From Neolewinella aquimaris (lineage in GTDB: Bacteria; Bacteroidota; Bacteroidia; Chitinophagales; Saprospiraceae): 64,000 nucleotides of DNA. The stretch lies in contig NZ_JACIFF010000003.1 in assembly GCF_014197245.1 (NCBI RefSeq), positions 463,901 to 527,900 of the forward strand, given 5' to 3'. The notes beneath the pieces are model-generated. The model was given only the letters and a program-made list of their open reading frames with translations. It ran no database searches and had not been told where the DNA came from. Made by a program: the position numbers and the translations under genes. Positions 9,106 to 17,987 of this stretch are shown piece after piece (position 1 is the first letter of the stretch; each line of letters opens with the position of its first letter).

Positions 9106-9564
9106 GTACTCCTTCTTGATCCGGTCCATGGTGCGTTTGTTCTCGCGCTGCCGGATGGTGTCCCGCTTATCGTAGACCTTCTTACCCTGTACGAGGACCA
9201 CTTCGACCTTGGCCAGGCCCCGCTCGTTGAGAAACAATCGGTAGGGAACGATCGTGAAGCCCTTTTCCTTGACCTTCTTTTCCCACTTGCGCAGTTCCTG
9301 CCGTTTGAGCAGCAACTTCCGGGGGCGGCGTTCTTCGTGATTAAACTGGTTGCCCTGTTTGTACTCGCCAATGTAGAGGGAGCGCAGGATGAGCTCACCG
9401 CGGTCAAAGGCGCAGTAGCCATCCCGCAGGTTCACGTGGCCGGCCCGGATGCTCTTGATCTCGGTACCCAGTAACTTAATGCCCGCCTCCACCGATTCCA
9501 GAAATTCGTACTCGAATCTGGCTTTACGGTTTACGAACTCCTTTTCCTTATTTTTCTTGGCCAT
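9100..9564 (-). CDS. smpB: SsrA-binding protein SmpB (trans-translation)
   Basis: Binds tmRNA and delivers it to stalled ribosomes. The 154-residue length is typical. Family signatures in order are NRKARFEYEFLESVEAGIKL, LLGTEIKSIRAG, LRDGYCAF, and the basic C-terminal tail YDKRDTIRQRENKR, which normally folds into the mRNA channel. It ends convergent with the lytic transglycosylase with a six-base overlap. No tmRNA gene was found in the window. Confidence 0.95.
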   Translation of the reverse strand: MAKKNKEKEFVNRKARFEYEFLESVEAGIKLLGTEIKSIRAGHVNLRDGYCAFDRGELILRSLYIGEYKQGNQFNHEERRPRKLLLKRQELRKWEKKVKEKGFTIVPYRLFLNERGLAKVEVVLVQGKKVYDKRDTIRQRENKRTMDRIKKEYL

Positions 9565-9628
9565 AGCTGGGATATAATACGCCGACCGGCGGAAAAGTTG
9601 CTCCTACCTAAGGCTCGCGGCTTTCCGG

Positions 9629-11032
9629 TTACGGGCTGCCCGATCTAAGTAAGCGGGCCAGGTATATTCCGGTGGCGGTCGTCGCGGTAAGGTAATAGCT
9701 GCCGGCCGGAAGTGCGGCAAGACTGAGCCGTCCCGTTCCGGGCGGGTGCCTTCGCTCGATGAGCGAGCGACCGAACTGATCGATGACACGTAGGGTAGCC
9801 GGTTCATCCAGCCTGAGTTCCACCCATTGGGCGGCCGGATTCGGCCAAACGGATAAAGGGCGTGCGACTAGTTGTCGTTCCCACAGGGAGGTAGCCTGCG
9901 AGCGGTAATGATGTTGGGTGTGCTCCTCCCTCACGTAGGTGTCCGCGATCGTATCGTAGATGTAGTAATCTTCCGTATCCGCGTAGCTCAAACCCGCCAG
10001 GTAGTCGACATGGTGCCAGGCCTCGAGGGAGGGGGTACCGGGTTGGGCAAAATTGTAAAAGGTAGTGTATGCGTCGGTACGCTGCTGATCCTCATTGTAC
10101 TCGTAGTGTTCCCTACGCGCGAGCTCCCAATCTTCTTTTACGATGCCGTAGTAATGATCTTCGAAGGTATCGACGAGATTTTCTGGCGTGTAGCTGAACC
10201 GGAATTGCTGAATCGGTAACCGGATGCCGGGCGCCGGAAACCTGCTTATGGTCTGCGTAGTGAGGTAGTGGTTGTCGTATTCTTTCTCGGTGAGTGTGGC
10301 CCAGTACTCTCCCGTATCCTGAAGAATATAGCTGCGGATCTCGTGGTTGTCTCCGGCCGTGTCGTATGCGTAGCGGTCCTCAAACAGAAGCAGGTTGTCT
10401 CCTTCGCCCAACCAGTTTCGGGAGAGCACGAGTCGGTTCTGGCCGTCGAACTCGTTTTTCTGAGTCAGTGTATGCGTCCACTCCGAGCTATCGGGGTACA
10501 AAGATTCAATAGTGAGTGAATCGACCTGTGTCAAGGAAGTCCCGTAGGGAAAGGTAAATGTCCGGGTATTCGGCTGCCAACTATCTAAGGTGTCGTTGTA
10601 AAAATCGTTGGTGTGAAAAATGTTTCGACCCAGATCGTCCCGCGTAATCAACTGACGGCTGTGTAACTCCCAGCTGGTGGTAATGGTGTCATAAAACGAG
10701 CTGACGATCGACTGCACCCGCGGCTCGACGTCGGTAAAATCTATTCGGTGGAAGGGTCGTAACGCCGCATTCCCGCCTCCCGCACCGAACGGGACGGACG
10801 TGATCGTTGAATCCAGGTACATCGTATCGGTCCGCGAACGGCTCCTACGGACCGCTTCCTCCGGCACCGGATCCCCGATCTGCCATCCGGCGGACTCCAA
10901 CTGAAACCGGATGGTCGGGGGCACCTCTTCCCAGTGAGTGGCCACGCTGGGTGGTAGTTGATGTACCTGAGCTAACACGGGCGTCGCGAAGGATAAACAG
11001 AGAAGCAGATAAAGGAGTGTAGCGTGGTTCAT
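9629..11032 (-). CDS. T9SS-exported repeat protein, copy 1 of a duplicated cassette
   Basis: About 467 residues with a Sec signal (MNHATLLYLLLCLSFATP, ending VLAQ). The ATG at 11032 was chosen over an upstream in-frame ATG because it begins the signal directly. The body has repeated Tyr/Asp-rich strands such as RYAYDTAGDNHEIRSYIL and HYEYNEDQQRTDAY that recall degenerate YD/RHS-type repeats. The C-terminal 75 residues are a T9SS type A sorting domain (VWPNPAAQWVEL, then SLAALPAGSYYLT). A paralog lies upstream at 11627-13000 with shared landmarks including MYLDSTIT and the sorting domain. The gene follows a short AraC-type regulator gene by 23 bases. Function unknown; surface display or secretion is well supported. 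Confidence 0.8.
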   Translation of the reverse strand: MNHATLLYLLLCLSFATPVLAQVHQLPPSVATHWEEVPPTIRFQLESAGWQIGDPVPEEAVRRSRSRTDTMYLDSTITSVPFGAGGGNAALRPFHRIDFTDVEPRVQSIVSSFYDTITTSWELHSRQLITRDDLGRNIFHTNDFYNDTLDSWQPNTRTFTFPYGTSLTQVDSLTIESLYPDSSEWTHTLTQKNEFDGQNRLVLSRNWLGEGDNLLLFEDRYAYDTAGDNHEIRSYILQDTGEYWATLTEKEYDNHYLTTQTISRFPAPGIRLPIQQFRFSYTPENLVDTFEDHYYGIVKEDWELARREHYEYNEDQQRTDAYTTFYNFAQPGTPSLEAWHHVDYLAGLSYADTEDYYIYDTIADTYVREEHTQHHYRSQATSLWERQLVARPLSVWPNPAAQWVELRLDEPATLRVIDQFGRSLIERRHPPGTGRLSLAALPAGSYYLTATTATGIYLARLLRSGSP

Positions 11033-11055
11033 AGTCAAGCGAATTAGGGGGAGCG

Positions 11056-11508
11056 TCAATTTCCGACCCCACGCAGCAAGCCCTGTGGCGTGGATCTGGC
11101 AAAGGCATGAAACTCCCGGATTAAGTGGGCCGCATCCGTATAATCATGGAGGAAAGCGGTAGTAGCCAGCGACGCCCAGAAATTGCCTTGCATAAACAGG
11201 AAGGCTCGTTCGAACCGGAAGAAGCGCAGATAGACCTTCGGCGTCACTCCGGTACGGTCGCGAAAGATGCGCTGCAGCTGTCGTTCACTTACTCCCACGG
11301 CCAGACTGAGGTCACGCACGGATCGCGGAACCGGAGACCCCCGATGAATCAGGTGGATCGCTCTTCGGAAGTGTCCGGGGGGCGATGTGCGTAGCTTTTC
11401 CCGCCAGCGGGCGAGGCTCGCCAGGACAAGGTGGCGTGCTTCGTGACGTTCGGCGCTGCGTAGCAGGTCGATCGCGTTGGAGACGAAGCCGGAACCCAGG
11501 GCAACCAT
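11056..11508 (-). CDS. Short AraC-type HTH protein, copy 1
   Basis: A 150-residue protein ending in an AraC-family double helix-turn-helix domain (residues about 50-148). The signature SERQLQRIFRDRTGVTPK is the recognition part of the second HTH, followed by YLRFFRFERAF. It lacks the N-terminal sensing domain of normal 250-300-residue AraC proteins; the frame upstream closes soon before the ATG, so I see no hidden longer start. The paralog at 13018-13473 has the same size and layout. It lies 23 bases upstream of a T9SS-exported protein gene and is presumably cotranscribed with it. Target genes unknown. Confidence 0.75.
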   Translation of the reverse strand: MVALGSGFVSNAIDLLRSAERHEARHLVLASLARWREKLRTSPPGHFRRAIHLIHRGSPVPRSVRDLSLAVGVSERQLQRIFRDRTGVTPKVYLRFFRFERAFLFMQGNFWASLATTAFLHDYTDAAHLIREFHAFARSTPQGLLRGVGN

Positions 11509-11626
11509 AACGGACGGAGAAAGCAGGTGAGGGGAGGTCGCCTATAAAAATAGTCCCCCAGCACCCGGCAGGATTGTATGTTTCAGACATTTTATGTTAA
11601 AACATGCAACTCCTGGTCCCCTACAA

Positions 11627-13000
11627 TCAATTCTTGATGAGACGCGCTCCATATACTCCCTCAGCGGTTCGGGCACTTAGCTGGTAGATTCCCGGGGACA
11701 GACCGGGCAGGTCGAAGCGATCCTGACCGGGAGCCCAGTTGCGGGTCAGAATCAGCCTGCCGGTCTGGTCGTAGAGGTGGAGCAGGGCGGATTCCTGAAG
11801 GTTAATTTCCACCGAATGGGCGGTTGGATTTGGCCAGATGGCAAGTTGACGAGTGAGTCGTGGCCGGTCGTTGACCGCGGTAGAAGCCTCGCGGTAGAAG
11901 TAACGGGTGTAGGCGTCCCGCCGGTAGGAATTCAGGTCTTCCACGAAGGCAAACTCCTCTACTGTTTCGAGATACGTTGTTCCGGCCACGTAGGTATTTT
12001 TAATCCAGGTCAGGCTCGTATCTCCGAAAATATCGAAGGTGGCGGTGTACTCATCGGTCACGGCATCCAGGCCGTTGTAGTCGTAGTTGTTCAGGCTACT
12101 CAACGACCAGTCCTCCTGGGCATCGTCCCATAGGTAAGTTGTGATCGAATCCGTCAATCCAGTACCCGTGTAGGTGTAAGTAATGTACTCTTCCGGGAGC
12201 AGGTCTTCGTCGATTTGATCATAGAGAAATAGGGTCGAATTTGTCACCAGATGATTGGAATATTCTCTGGTTTCCTGACTGGTTAGTAGGCGCTCGGAAT
12301 CACTGATCAAGTAATAGTGGATCTCCGTATTGTCGCCGTTCTCGTCGTAGGAATACTCATCCTCGAACGTTAATTCTTCCCCATCGAGGATGAGGGACGT
12401 CGTGGATTTTTGCAGCCTTTCCATTTCGCCGTAGGTATGGCGGACATTGATCACGCGTTGCCAACTGTTATCCTCCTCTATCCACATTTCCACATAGAGG
12501 GAATCTAACAGCGTGGTAGAGACAGCCCGGGGGTACGTTCTTAGCCGCGATACGGGCAGCCAGGTACCGATGTCACGATCGAAGGCCTCGGCAAACTGGG
12601 TGATTACCCGGCCCAGTTCATCGTGTTGAGTGCGGGTCTGAGTACTGAAGTGCCAGGCGTCTTCCTCGAATACCGATTCGACGATACGCAGTTGCCCGGG
12701 GCCGGTTTCCATGAATACACTGCGGGAACTGGGGACGAATACGGGGTTGGCTTCACCCACGTCTACCGGATGATAGGTGATGGTAGAATCTAGGTACATG
12801 GAATCGGCAATAGCTTTGGTGAGCGTGCGCTCCAACGGTCCGGCAAGTAACCGCTGTTCCAGCTCTTGCAAGTGTTTGCTTACGGGTGTGGGCAGGTCCG
12901 CCCGGTGGCTTCGCAGCGCGTACGGTAGTTGGCTGGTCTGCGCAATAAGCGGGCAGGTCAGGAGAAGGAAAACGGCTAGTTGGAGGATGGGTGTCTTCAT
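11627..13000 (-). CDS. T9SS-exported repeat protein, copy 2 of a duplicated cassette
   Basis: A 457-residue paralog of the 9629-11032 product. Sec signal MKTPILQLAVFLLLTCP ends near LIAQ. The shared MYLDSTIT element follows at about residue 68, then Tyr/Asp-rich strands (for example DEYSYDENGDNTEIHYYL), and a C-terminal T9SS type A sorting domain (IWPNPTAHSVEINL, then DLPGLSPGIYQLSA) ending in a basic RLIKN. It lies 17 bases downstream of its own short AraC-type gene and 118 bases upstream of the copy 1 regulator, so the four genes could be read together. No enzymatic motif is visible. Confidence 0.8.
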   Translation of the reverse strand: MKTPILQLAVFLLLTCPLIAQTSQLPYALRSHRADLPTPVSKHLQELEQRLLAGPLERTLTKAIADSMYLDSTITYHPVDVGEANPVFVPSSRSVFMETGPGQLRIVESVFEEDAWHFSTQTRTQHDELGRVITQFAEAFDRDIGTWLPVSRLRTYPRAVSTTLLDSLYVEMWIEEDNSWQRVINVRHTYGEMERLQKSTTSLILDGEELTFEDEYSYDENGDNTEIHYYLISDSERLLTSQETREYSNHLVTNSTLFLYDQIDEDLLPEEYITYTYTGTGLTDSITTYLWDDAQEDWSLSSLNNYDYNGLDAVTDEYTATFDIFGDTSLTWIKNTYVAGTTYLETVEEFAFVEDLNSYRRDAYTRYFYREASTAVNDRPRLTRQLAIWPNPTAHSVEINLQESALLHLYDQTGRLILTRNWAPGQDRFDLPGLSPGIYQLSARTAEGVYGARLIKN

Positions 13001-13017
13001 AGCTTGGATAATTGAAT

Positions 13018-13473
13018 TTAGGATAAGGCGGGAATAGTAGCCGCTAGCCCACGAGGGGTAAGGCCGCAGAAGAATCGGAACTCCCGAATGAGGTGTGCTT
13101 CGTCGGCATATCCGTACCGGAAGGCGATTTCCGCGTAGGGGTGCCGGGGGTTAGCCACTAAGAATTGGTAGGTGCGCTCGAAGCGGAGAAATCGGAGGTA
13201 AAATTTGGGCGTCATTCCCACCCGATCGCGAAAGAGGCGTTGCAGCTGCCGTTCACTTACCCCGACGGCCTGGCTTAATTCTTCCACCGAACTGGGCCCG
13301 TCGGATTGCCGGAGAATCGCCAGCGTCCGCTGGAAGCGACAGTTTTTCTTTGAGGGGAAGTTGCTTCTCCAGTGATCGAAGGTGGCCAGTATGGTGTGCC
13401 GGGTAAGGGAATCCTCGGCAGTTCGCAGGCGAGAAATGGCCGTGCGAGCCAGCGTTGTGGTCACGGATAGCAT
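13018..13473 (-). CDS. Short AraC-type HTH protein, copy 2
   Basis: A 151-residue DNA-binding protein ending in an AraC-type domain: SVEELSQAVGVSERQLQRLF is followed by RDRVGMTPKFYLRFLRFERT, nearly the same as copy 1. As in copy 1, no ligand-binding domain is present. A variable N-terminal segment of about 45 residues precedes the HTH. It is the first gene of the four-gene minus-strand block, so it would control or accompany both exported proteins. No good promoter match was found upstream. Confidence 0.75.
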   Translation of the reverse strand: MLSVTTTLARTAISRLRTAEDSLTRHTILATFDHWRSNFPSKKNCRFQRTLAILRQSDGPSSVEELSQAVGVSERQLQRLFRDRVGMTPKFYLRFLRFERTYQFLVANPRHPYAEIAFRYGYADEAHLIREFRFFCGLTPRGLAATIPALS

Positions 13474-13775
13474 AGCGGATATTTAACTGGTGCGAAGCGG
13501 AGTATACCGAGGGCGAACGGGCCTAACCGTTATATGAAATTAGCGGCCCCGGAGCGTGCCCGTATTGAAAAAACCCGACGCATTTAGTTAAATATTCCTC
13601 TTTTCGGGCCGTAAGTGGATACGGACAGGCCAACCCCGGGATTAGGCCACCGAAAGGAGTAAAAAGAAGAAAGGCACTGCCGGGTCATGACGTGCCTTTC
13701 TGAATCAATTAAACTTATACTGTGGGTGGATCAACTGCCCCCTTAGCTTTGGAGTTCGCTCTAAGCGGTAAAATC
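13474..13775. other. Intergenic region between DPP-IV-like gene and the AraC/T9SS block
   Basis: About 300 bases without a coding frame. It contains the intrinsic terminator of the upstream minus-strand peptidase gene (13661-13700) and an AT-richer stretch around 13565-13605 that may hold the promoter of the AraC/T9SS block; no clear TAnnTTTG box was found on the minus strand. Confidence 0.4.
13661..13700 (-). terminator. Intrinsic terminator of the DPP-IV-like peptidase gene
   Basis: Perfect 9-base inverted repeat GAAAGGCAC (13669-13677) and GTGCCTTTC (13692-13700). On the minus strand it is followed by TTCTTTTTAC, a U-rich tract. It lies about 75 bases beyond the stop of the 13776-15968 gene. 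Confidence 0.65.
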
Positions 13776-15968
13776 TTATTTTGAAGTAATACTCGGTCCG
13801 ATGCTGTTCATCAGAAAGTTAGTCATCTTCGTGTACAGGTGCAGCCGGGTGGGGCCGCCGTAGATGCCGTGGTTTCGGTTGGGGTAAAAGTAGGTATCAA
13901 ACTGCTTGTTGTTCATAATTAGTGCATTCGCCATCTCGGCGGTATGCTGGAAATGGACGTTATCGTCTCCCATTCCGTGTACGAGCAGCAGGTCCCCCTT
14001 TAACCGATCGGCGTAATTGATCGGGCTGTTCTCGTCGTACCCCCGTTGGTTTTCGGCGTAGGTACGCATGTAGCGCTCGGTGTAGATGGTGTCGTACCAC
14101 TTCCAGTTGGTTACCGGGGCTACGGCGATGGCGGCGGCGAAAACGTCGTTGCCCTGTAGAATACCGTGCAGGGCCATAAATCCACCGTAGCTCCACCCGA
14201 AAATGCCGATCTTCTTTTCGTCGATGTAATCCAGGGAACCGAGGTAGCGGGCCGCGCTGATCTGATCCTCCGTTTCTTCTTTACCCAGTGTGAGGTAGGT
14301 GCGCTTTTTCATTTCTTCCCCCCGGGCGCCGGTACCCCGGTTGTCGACTACCGCCACCACGAAACCTTGCTGTACGAGGTATTGAAACCAGGCCATGTTC
14401 TGCCCGCGCCAGTTGTCGACAACCTGCTGGCTACCCGGACCGCCGTAGACGTGCATCAGCAGGGAATGCTTTTTGTTGGTGGTCGCACTGGCGGGCTTAA
14501 TCATGTAACCGTTAAGCTCGGTTCCTTCTTCCGTCGCAAAGGTGAAGAATTCCGCAGGCCGGTAACCGTAGGCCGCCGCACGCTCGGCAAGTTCCGTGTT
14601 GCTGATGATCTTGCGTACCGGACTGCCCGTAGCATCCATGACCGTGACGGTTTCCGGGCGATTGATCGTCGAGTTACTCAGCACGAAGTAGTCGTAGGTA
14701 TTCGAGAACTGGGCTGAATTATAGCCCGGCTCGGCGGCAACCGGACGGGGCAGATCGCGCCCGCGCAGGCTCTTGGTGTACACTTCCCGCTGCATGGGAT
14801 CGCGCCCGGCAGCCTGGAAATACAACCGGCCATCGTATACCCCGTAAAATTCGGTGACGTCGTAGCGGGCGGAAGTAAGTTGTTGGGGCTTTTCTCCCTG
14901 CATATCGTAGAGGTAGAGCTGGTTGAAGCCATCCTGCTCGCTGCTCCAGATGAAGCCGTCGTCGACGAAGGTCAGGTTGTCGTGAACGTCGACGTAGTAC
15001 TTGTTCTCCTCCGTCAGCAGGGTACGCCGTTCGCCGGTGTGGAGATCAAAAAGCAGCAGTTCCAGTTTATTCTGGTGGCGGTTCATGCGCTGGGCGGTGA
15101 GCTCATCGGGGTTTTCGGTCCACCTTACGCGGGGCAGGTAGTGCCAGTCGCCGGAGTTCTCCTGGTTTACGGTGAGGAGGTCGGTGGTCTGTGCGCTGGA
15201 AACGCTGTAGCTGTGCAGGCTGACGGTACTGTTGGCCTCGCCAACCTTCGGATACTTGAAGGTGACGTACTCGGGGTACATCCCGTTCTTGAAATTGGTG
15301 TAAGTGAATTCCGGTACCCTGCGCTCATCGAACTTCAGGTAGGCGAGCCGCTCCCCGTCGGGGCTCCAGTACAGTGCCTTGCTGAACCCAAATTCTTCCT
15401 CGTATACCCAGTCGGTGGCACCGTTGATGATGGCATTGGCTTCCCCGTCCTCGGTGACCTGGGTGAGCTTCCCGTCGGCCAGATTCTTGATAAATACATT
15501 ATTGTCGACCACGAAGGCTACCCGTTCGCCTGCGGGATCGAGGGTAGCCAGCCGGTGCTTCCCTTCGGAGTAGACCGGCGTAAGCTGCTCCGTTTCCGTA
15601 TCGTAGACGAAGAAGTACGACTGGGAGCTGCGGCGGAAGAGTTGTTCCGTCTGGCTACTCAGGAGAATTTTCGTCTCGTCGTCGCTGAAGGTATAGTCGT
15701 CCATTCGACCACTAAACCCGCTATCGGTGGGGAGGACATCTGCGTTTAGGATCACCCGCTCCCGGTTGCCGGTGGCGATGTCGTAGGTGACTACCCGGTT
15801 ATCTTCCAGGCGAACGTAGGACCGGCCGTCCTGTAGAAAATTAAAGCCGCTGACTCCGTCGGGGTTAAAGGTATAATCGGCCCAAATGTCTTCGAGGGTG
15901 ATGGCCTTTTGCTGGGCGGAAAGGCCAACGGACAGGATAAAGAGGAGGGGAAGGAGTAGACGCATCAA
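13776..15968 (-). CDS. S9B dipeptidyl-peptidase IV-like serine peptidase
   Basis: Exported prolyl-oligopeptidase-family enzyme that removes X-Pro-type dipeptides, 730 residues. The N-terminus is a Sec signal (LLLPLLFILSVGLSAQ). The eight-bladed propeller (about 30-480) contains DWVYEEEFGFS, the double-Glu motif that binds the substrate N-terminus in DPP-IV enzymes. The alpha/beta hydrolase domain has GWSYGGF with the nucleophile at Ser593, an Asp in HGMGDDNVHF, and the His in NRNHGIYGG. All triad residues are intact. It is a single-gene unit with its own terminator, likely acting in periplasmic or surface peptide use. Confidence 0.92.
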   Translation of the reverse strand: MMRLLLPLLFILSVGLSAQQKAITLEDIWADYTFNPDGVSGFNFLQDGRSYVRLEDNRVVTYDIATGNRERVILNADVLPTDSGFSGRMDDYTFSDDETKILLSSQTEQLFRRSSQSYFFVYDTETEQLTPVYSEGKHRLATLDPAGERVAFVVDNNVFIKNLADGKLTQVTEDGEANAIINGATDWVYEEEFGFSKALYWSPDGERLAYLKFDERRVPEFTYTNFKNGMYPEYVTFKYPKVGEANSTVSLHSYSVSSAQTTDLLTVNQENSGDWHYLPRVRWTENPDELTAQRMNRHQNKLELLLFDLHTGERRTLLTEENKYYVDVHDNLTFVDDGFIWSSEQDGFNQLYLYDMQGEKPQQLTSARYDVTEFYGVYDGRLYFQAAGRDPMQREVYTKSLRGRDLPRPVAAEPGYNSAQFSNTYDYFVLSNSTINRPETVTVMDATGSPVRKIISNTELAERAAAYGYRPAEFFTFATEEGTELNGYMIKPASATTNKKHSLLMHVYGGPGSQQVVDNWRGQNMAWFQYLVQQGFVVAVVDNRGTGARGEEMKKRTYLTLGKEETEDQISAARYLGSLDYIDEKKIGIFGWSYGGFMALHGILQGNDVFAAAIAVAPVTNWKWYDTIYTERYMRTYAENQRGYDENSPINYADRLKGDLLLVHGMGDDNVHFQHTAEMANALIMNNKQFDTYFYPNRNHGIYGGPTRLHLYTKMTNFLMNSIGPSITSK

Positions 15969-16070
15969 AGGACCTTAGGTGGGGTTATAGGAAAATTAGA
16001 CAACGGCGCGCGGCCCACAGAGGTTGCCACGACAACGTATCCCGACGCGCTATCTTGGCAAAAAAATATC

Positions 16071-17915
16071 ATGATCCTGTCCGGTACCATGTGCAGGAGT
16101 GCGTCGAGGGTGGCCTACCTGGTTGCGGCGAGCTGCTTTTTGGCGGGGACGGGTTACGCGGCGTGGTACCTGAGTCGGAAATACGACAATCTGGTCGTAT
16201 TCTATATGCAGCGGGATGCATTTTACCGGGATGCGCAGTGGACCACTGATTTCTTTACCCCGACCGTCAAGCACGCGGGAAACGCCTTTGCTACAATCGG
16301 GATAGTTGTCGGCCTGATCAGCCTGGCCTACCTGTACCGATCGTGGCGGAAGCGGGAGCGGAGGGGGTTTGCAACCTCGCGATTCTCGGTACCGAGAGTG
16401 GATGTTGCGGTTATCTCTTCCATTGCCATGATTCAGGGTGCCCTATGGTGGTACGGCAACGGCTTGTTGCCCCCTTCCTTTGACGAAATCTTTTCGGCCC
16501 TTAACGCGGCGGGGGAGGGGGTGTTTCGGTCGCTGTCGTACTACATGCTCCCCAACAATCACCTGCTGTTCAATGCCCTCAATGCCGCCGCTTTCGGAAG
16601 TATGGGCGACCTATTGCTTACCGGTCGGATAATATCGCTCGTAAGCTTTATCGCCCTGGGGGCAATTCAGTTTTTCTGGTTGAAAGGGGTGATTAAAAAC
16701 CGCTGGCTGGCTGGGGCCGTCATCGTACTCTTATCGGTGCTACTACCAGTTTGGGGCTTTGCCGTCCAGGCGCGGGGGTATTTGTTGCTTCTTTTGGCCA
16801 GTTGGTTGGCCTTTGTGGGACTGTGGCATTACCTGGGTAGTGGAAAGGCGCGTTGGCGAGGGTTATTCGCGGTGGGGAGCGTGATGGCTTACGCTACGGT
16901 GCCGGTATTTCTGTACGTGCACGTTGCTATGCTGTGCTGGGTCCTGACCGACTGGATTAAGGAGCGGCGCATTGATTACCAGCTATTGATCTCCCAATTG
17001 ATCGCCGGAGCAGCGGTGCTCATGTTCTATCTGCCCGCCCTCACTTTTTCCGGATTCCAGTCCATCACGGCCAACCGATACGTGGCGGCGGGTACGGAGG
17101 AATACGGGGCATTTGCGGCCCGGTTTCTGCCGACCCTTCCGGATTACGCTAACTACAGTACCCAGGAACTGGCGGAGGTCTTTCCCTGGCTGATGTCGCT
17201 GTTGTTTCTGCTGCCCGTGGTGGCCTGGTGGCGGTCGCGGGTGAAAGGGTACCGACGACTGGCATGTTTTCAGCTCCTATTGATCAGCTGTACGGTCGTT
17301 ACAGTCCTGCTGATGCGGGCGGTGCCGTTCCACCGGACGATCATCTTTCAGTTGCAGTTTGGCGGGATGGTGGTTGCCCTGTTCCTAATCTGGGGAATTG
17401 TAGCGTTAGGTAGGCGGCTCAGGGTGAAGGGTACTCCTATTGCGGCGGCTACGGTACTGCTGTCGGCACTGTATCTCGCCCTTGATACCCCGCAGAAATT
17501 CTCGCTGCACCTGTACTACTACGACATTGTCCCCACCTACACTGCCGTGGCCGAGTTGGTCAGTCAGGTACCCACCACTGCACGGGTAGCCTTTTCCGAC
17601 GAGGGATTTTATGCGCGGTATTTGGGGAAGAACCGGGAGATTACCGTCGTGGAGGATCCCGCGGTAGCCGAATTTTACATGAAGGAGCGGCGGGAACCAC
17701 TGCCCGAAGGAAACTTTGAGTTGGTGGGGAGTGCGGCGGATATTGAGCTTTATCGGCGGGTGGGATTGGTATACCCGTCCGACGGACTTCTGCTGCTTCG
17801 CACGCAGAAGGATCCGTCGGACGGGGGGACGTTGCCTTTGGGTGAGCAAAAGAATCCGTCGGACGGGGGGATGATGCCTTTGGGTGAGCAGAAGGATCCG
17901 TCGGACGGGGGATGA
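16071..17915 (+). CDS. GT-C-type membrane glycosyltransferase (GT39/ArnT-like) with repeat-derived tail
   Basis: Integral membrane protein of 614 residues with about ten hydrophobic segments. After the first TM regions a loop reads LPPSFDEIFSALNAAG, matching the acidic first-loop motif of GT-C glycosyltransferases that use polyprenyl-phosphate sugar donors. The soluble C-terminal domain starts near residue 480. The last 40 residues are not protein-like: they are translated copies of a 42-bp DNA repeat (QKDPSDGGTLPLGE and variants), and the stop codon falls inside the third copy, where one base is missing. A possible -7 box TATCTTGG lies at 16051-16058. Acceptor and donor are unknown. Confidence 0.65.
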   Translation: MILSGTMCRSASRVAYLVAASCFLAGTGYAAWYLSRKYDNLVVFYMQRDAFYRDAQWTTDFFTPTVKHAGNAFATIGIVVGLISLAYLYRSWRKRERRGFATSRFSVPRVDVAVISSIAMIQGALWWYGNGLLPPSFDEIFSALNAAGEGVFRSLSYYMLPNNHLLFNALNAAAFGSMGDLLLTGRIISLVSFIALGAIQFFWLKGVIKNRWLAGAVIVLLSVLLPVWGFAVQARGYLLLLLASWLAFVGLWHYLGSGKARWRGLFAVGSVMAYATVPVFLYVHVAMLCWVLTDWIKERRIDYQLLISQLIAGAAVLMFYLPALTFSGFQSITANRYVAAGTEEYGAFAARFLPTLPDYANYSTQELAEVFPWLMSLLFLLPVVAWWRSRVKGYRRLACFQLLLISCTVVTVLLMRAVPFHRTIIFQLQFGGMVVALFLIWGIVALGRRLRVKGTPIAAATVLLSALYLALDTPQKFSLHLYYYDIVPTYTAVAELVSQVPTTARVAFSDEGFYARYLGKNREITVVEDPAVAEFYMKERREPLPEGNFELVGSAADIELYRRVGLVYPSDGLLLLRTQKDPSDGGTLPLGEQKNPSDGGMMPLGEQKDPSDGG

Positions 17916-17950
17916 TGCTGTTGGGTGTGCATAGAGAATCGTCGGGCGGG
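17805..17950 (+). repeat. 42-bp tandem repeat across the 3' end of the glycosyltransferase gene
   Basis: Units at 17805-17846, 17847-17888, 17889-17929 (41 bp, one G lost) and a partial fourth copy from 17930. The core is GATCCGTCGGACGGGGGG and includes the palindrome-like CCGTCGGACGG. The first units are read as protein; the third carries the stop codon, and the fourth lies in the gap before the next gene. Confidence 0.85.
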
Positions 17951-17987
17951 TAAACTATCTTCACGACGACTACCAAACCAACCTGTT

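Noticed and set aside
11312..11590. Hidden sensing domain of the short AraC protein through a frameshift
   Set aside because: The other frames over the upstream region do not encode anything like an AraC N-terminal domain, and the paralog is short in the same way.
17805..17950. CRISPR array
   Set aside because: Units are contiguous 42-mers without unique spacers and are partly protein-coding.
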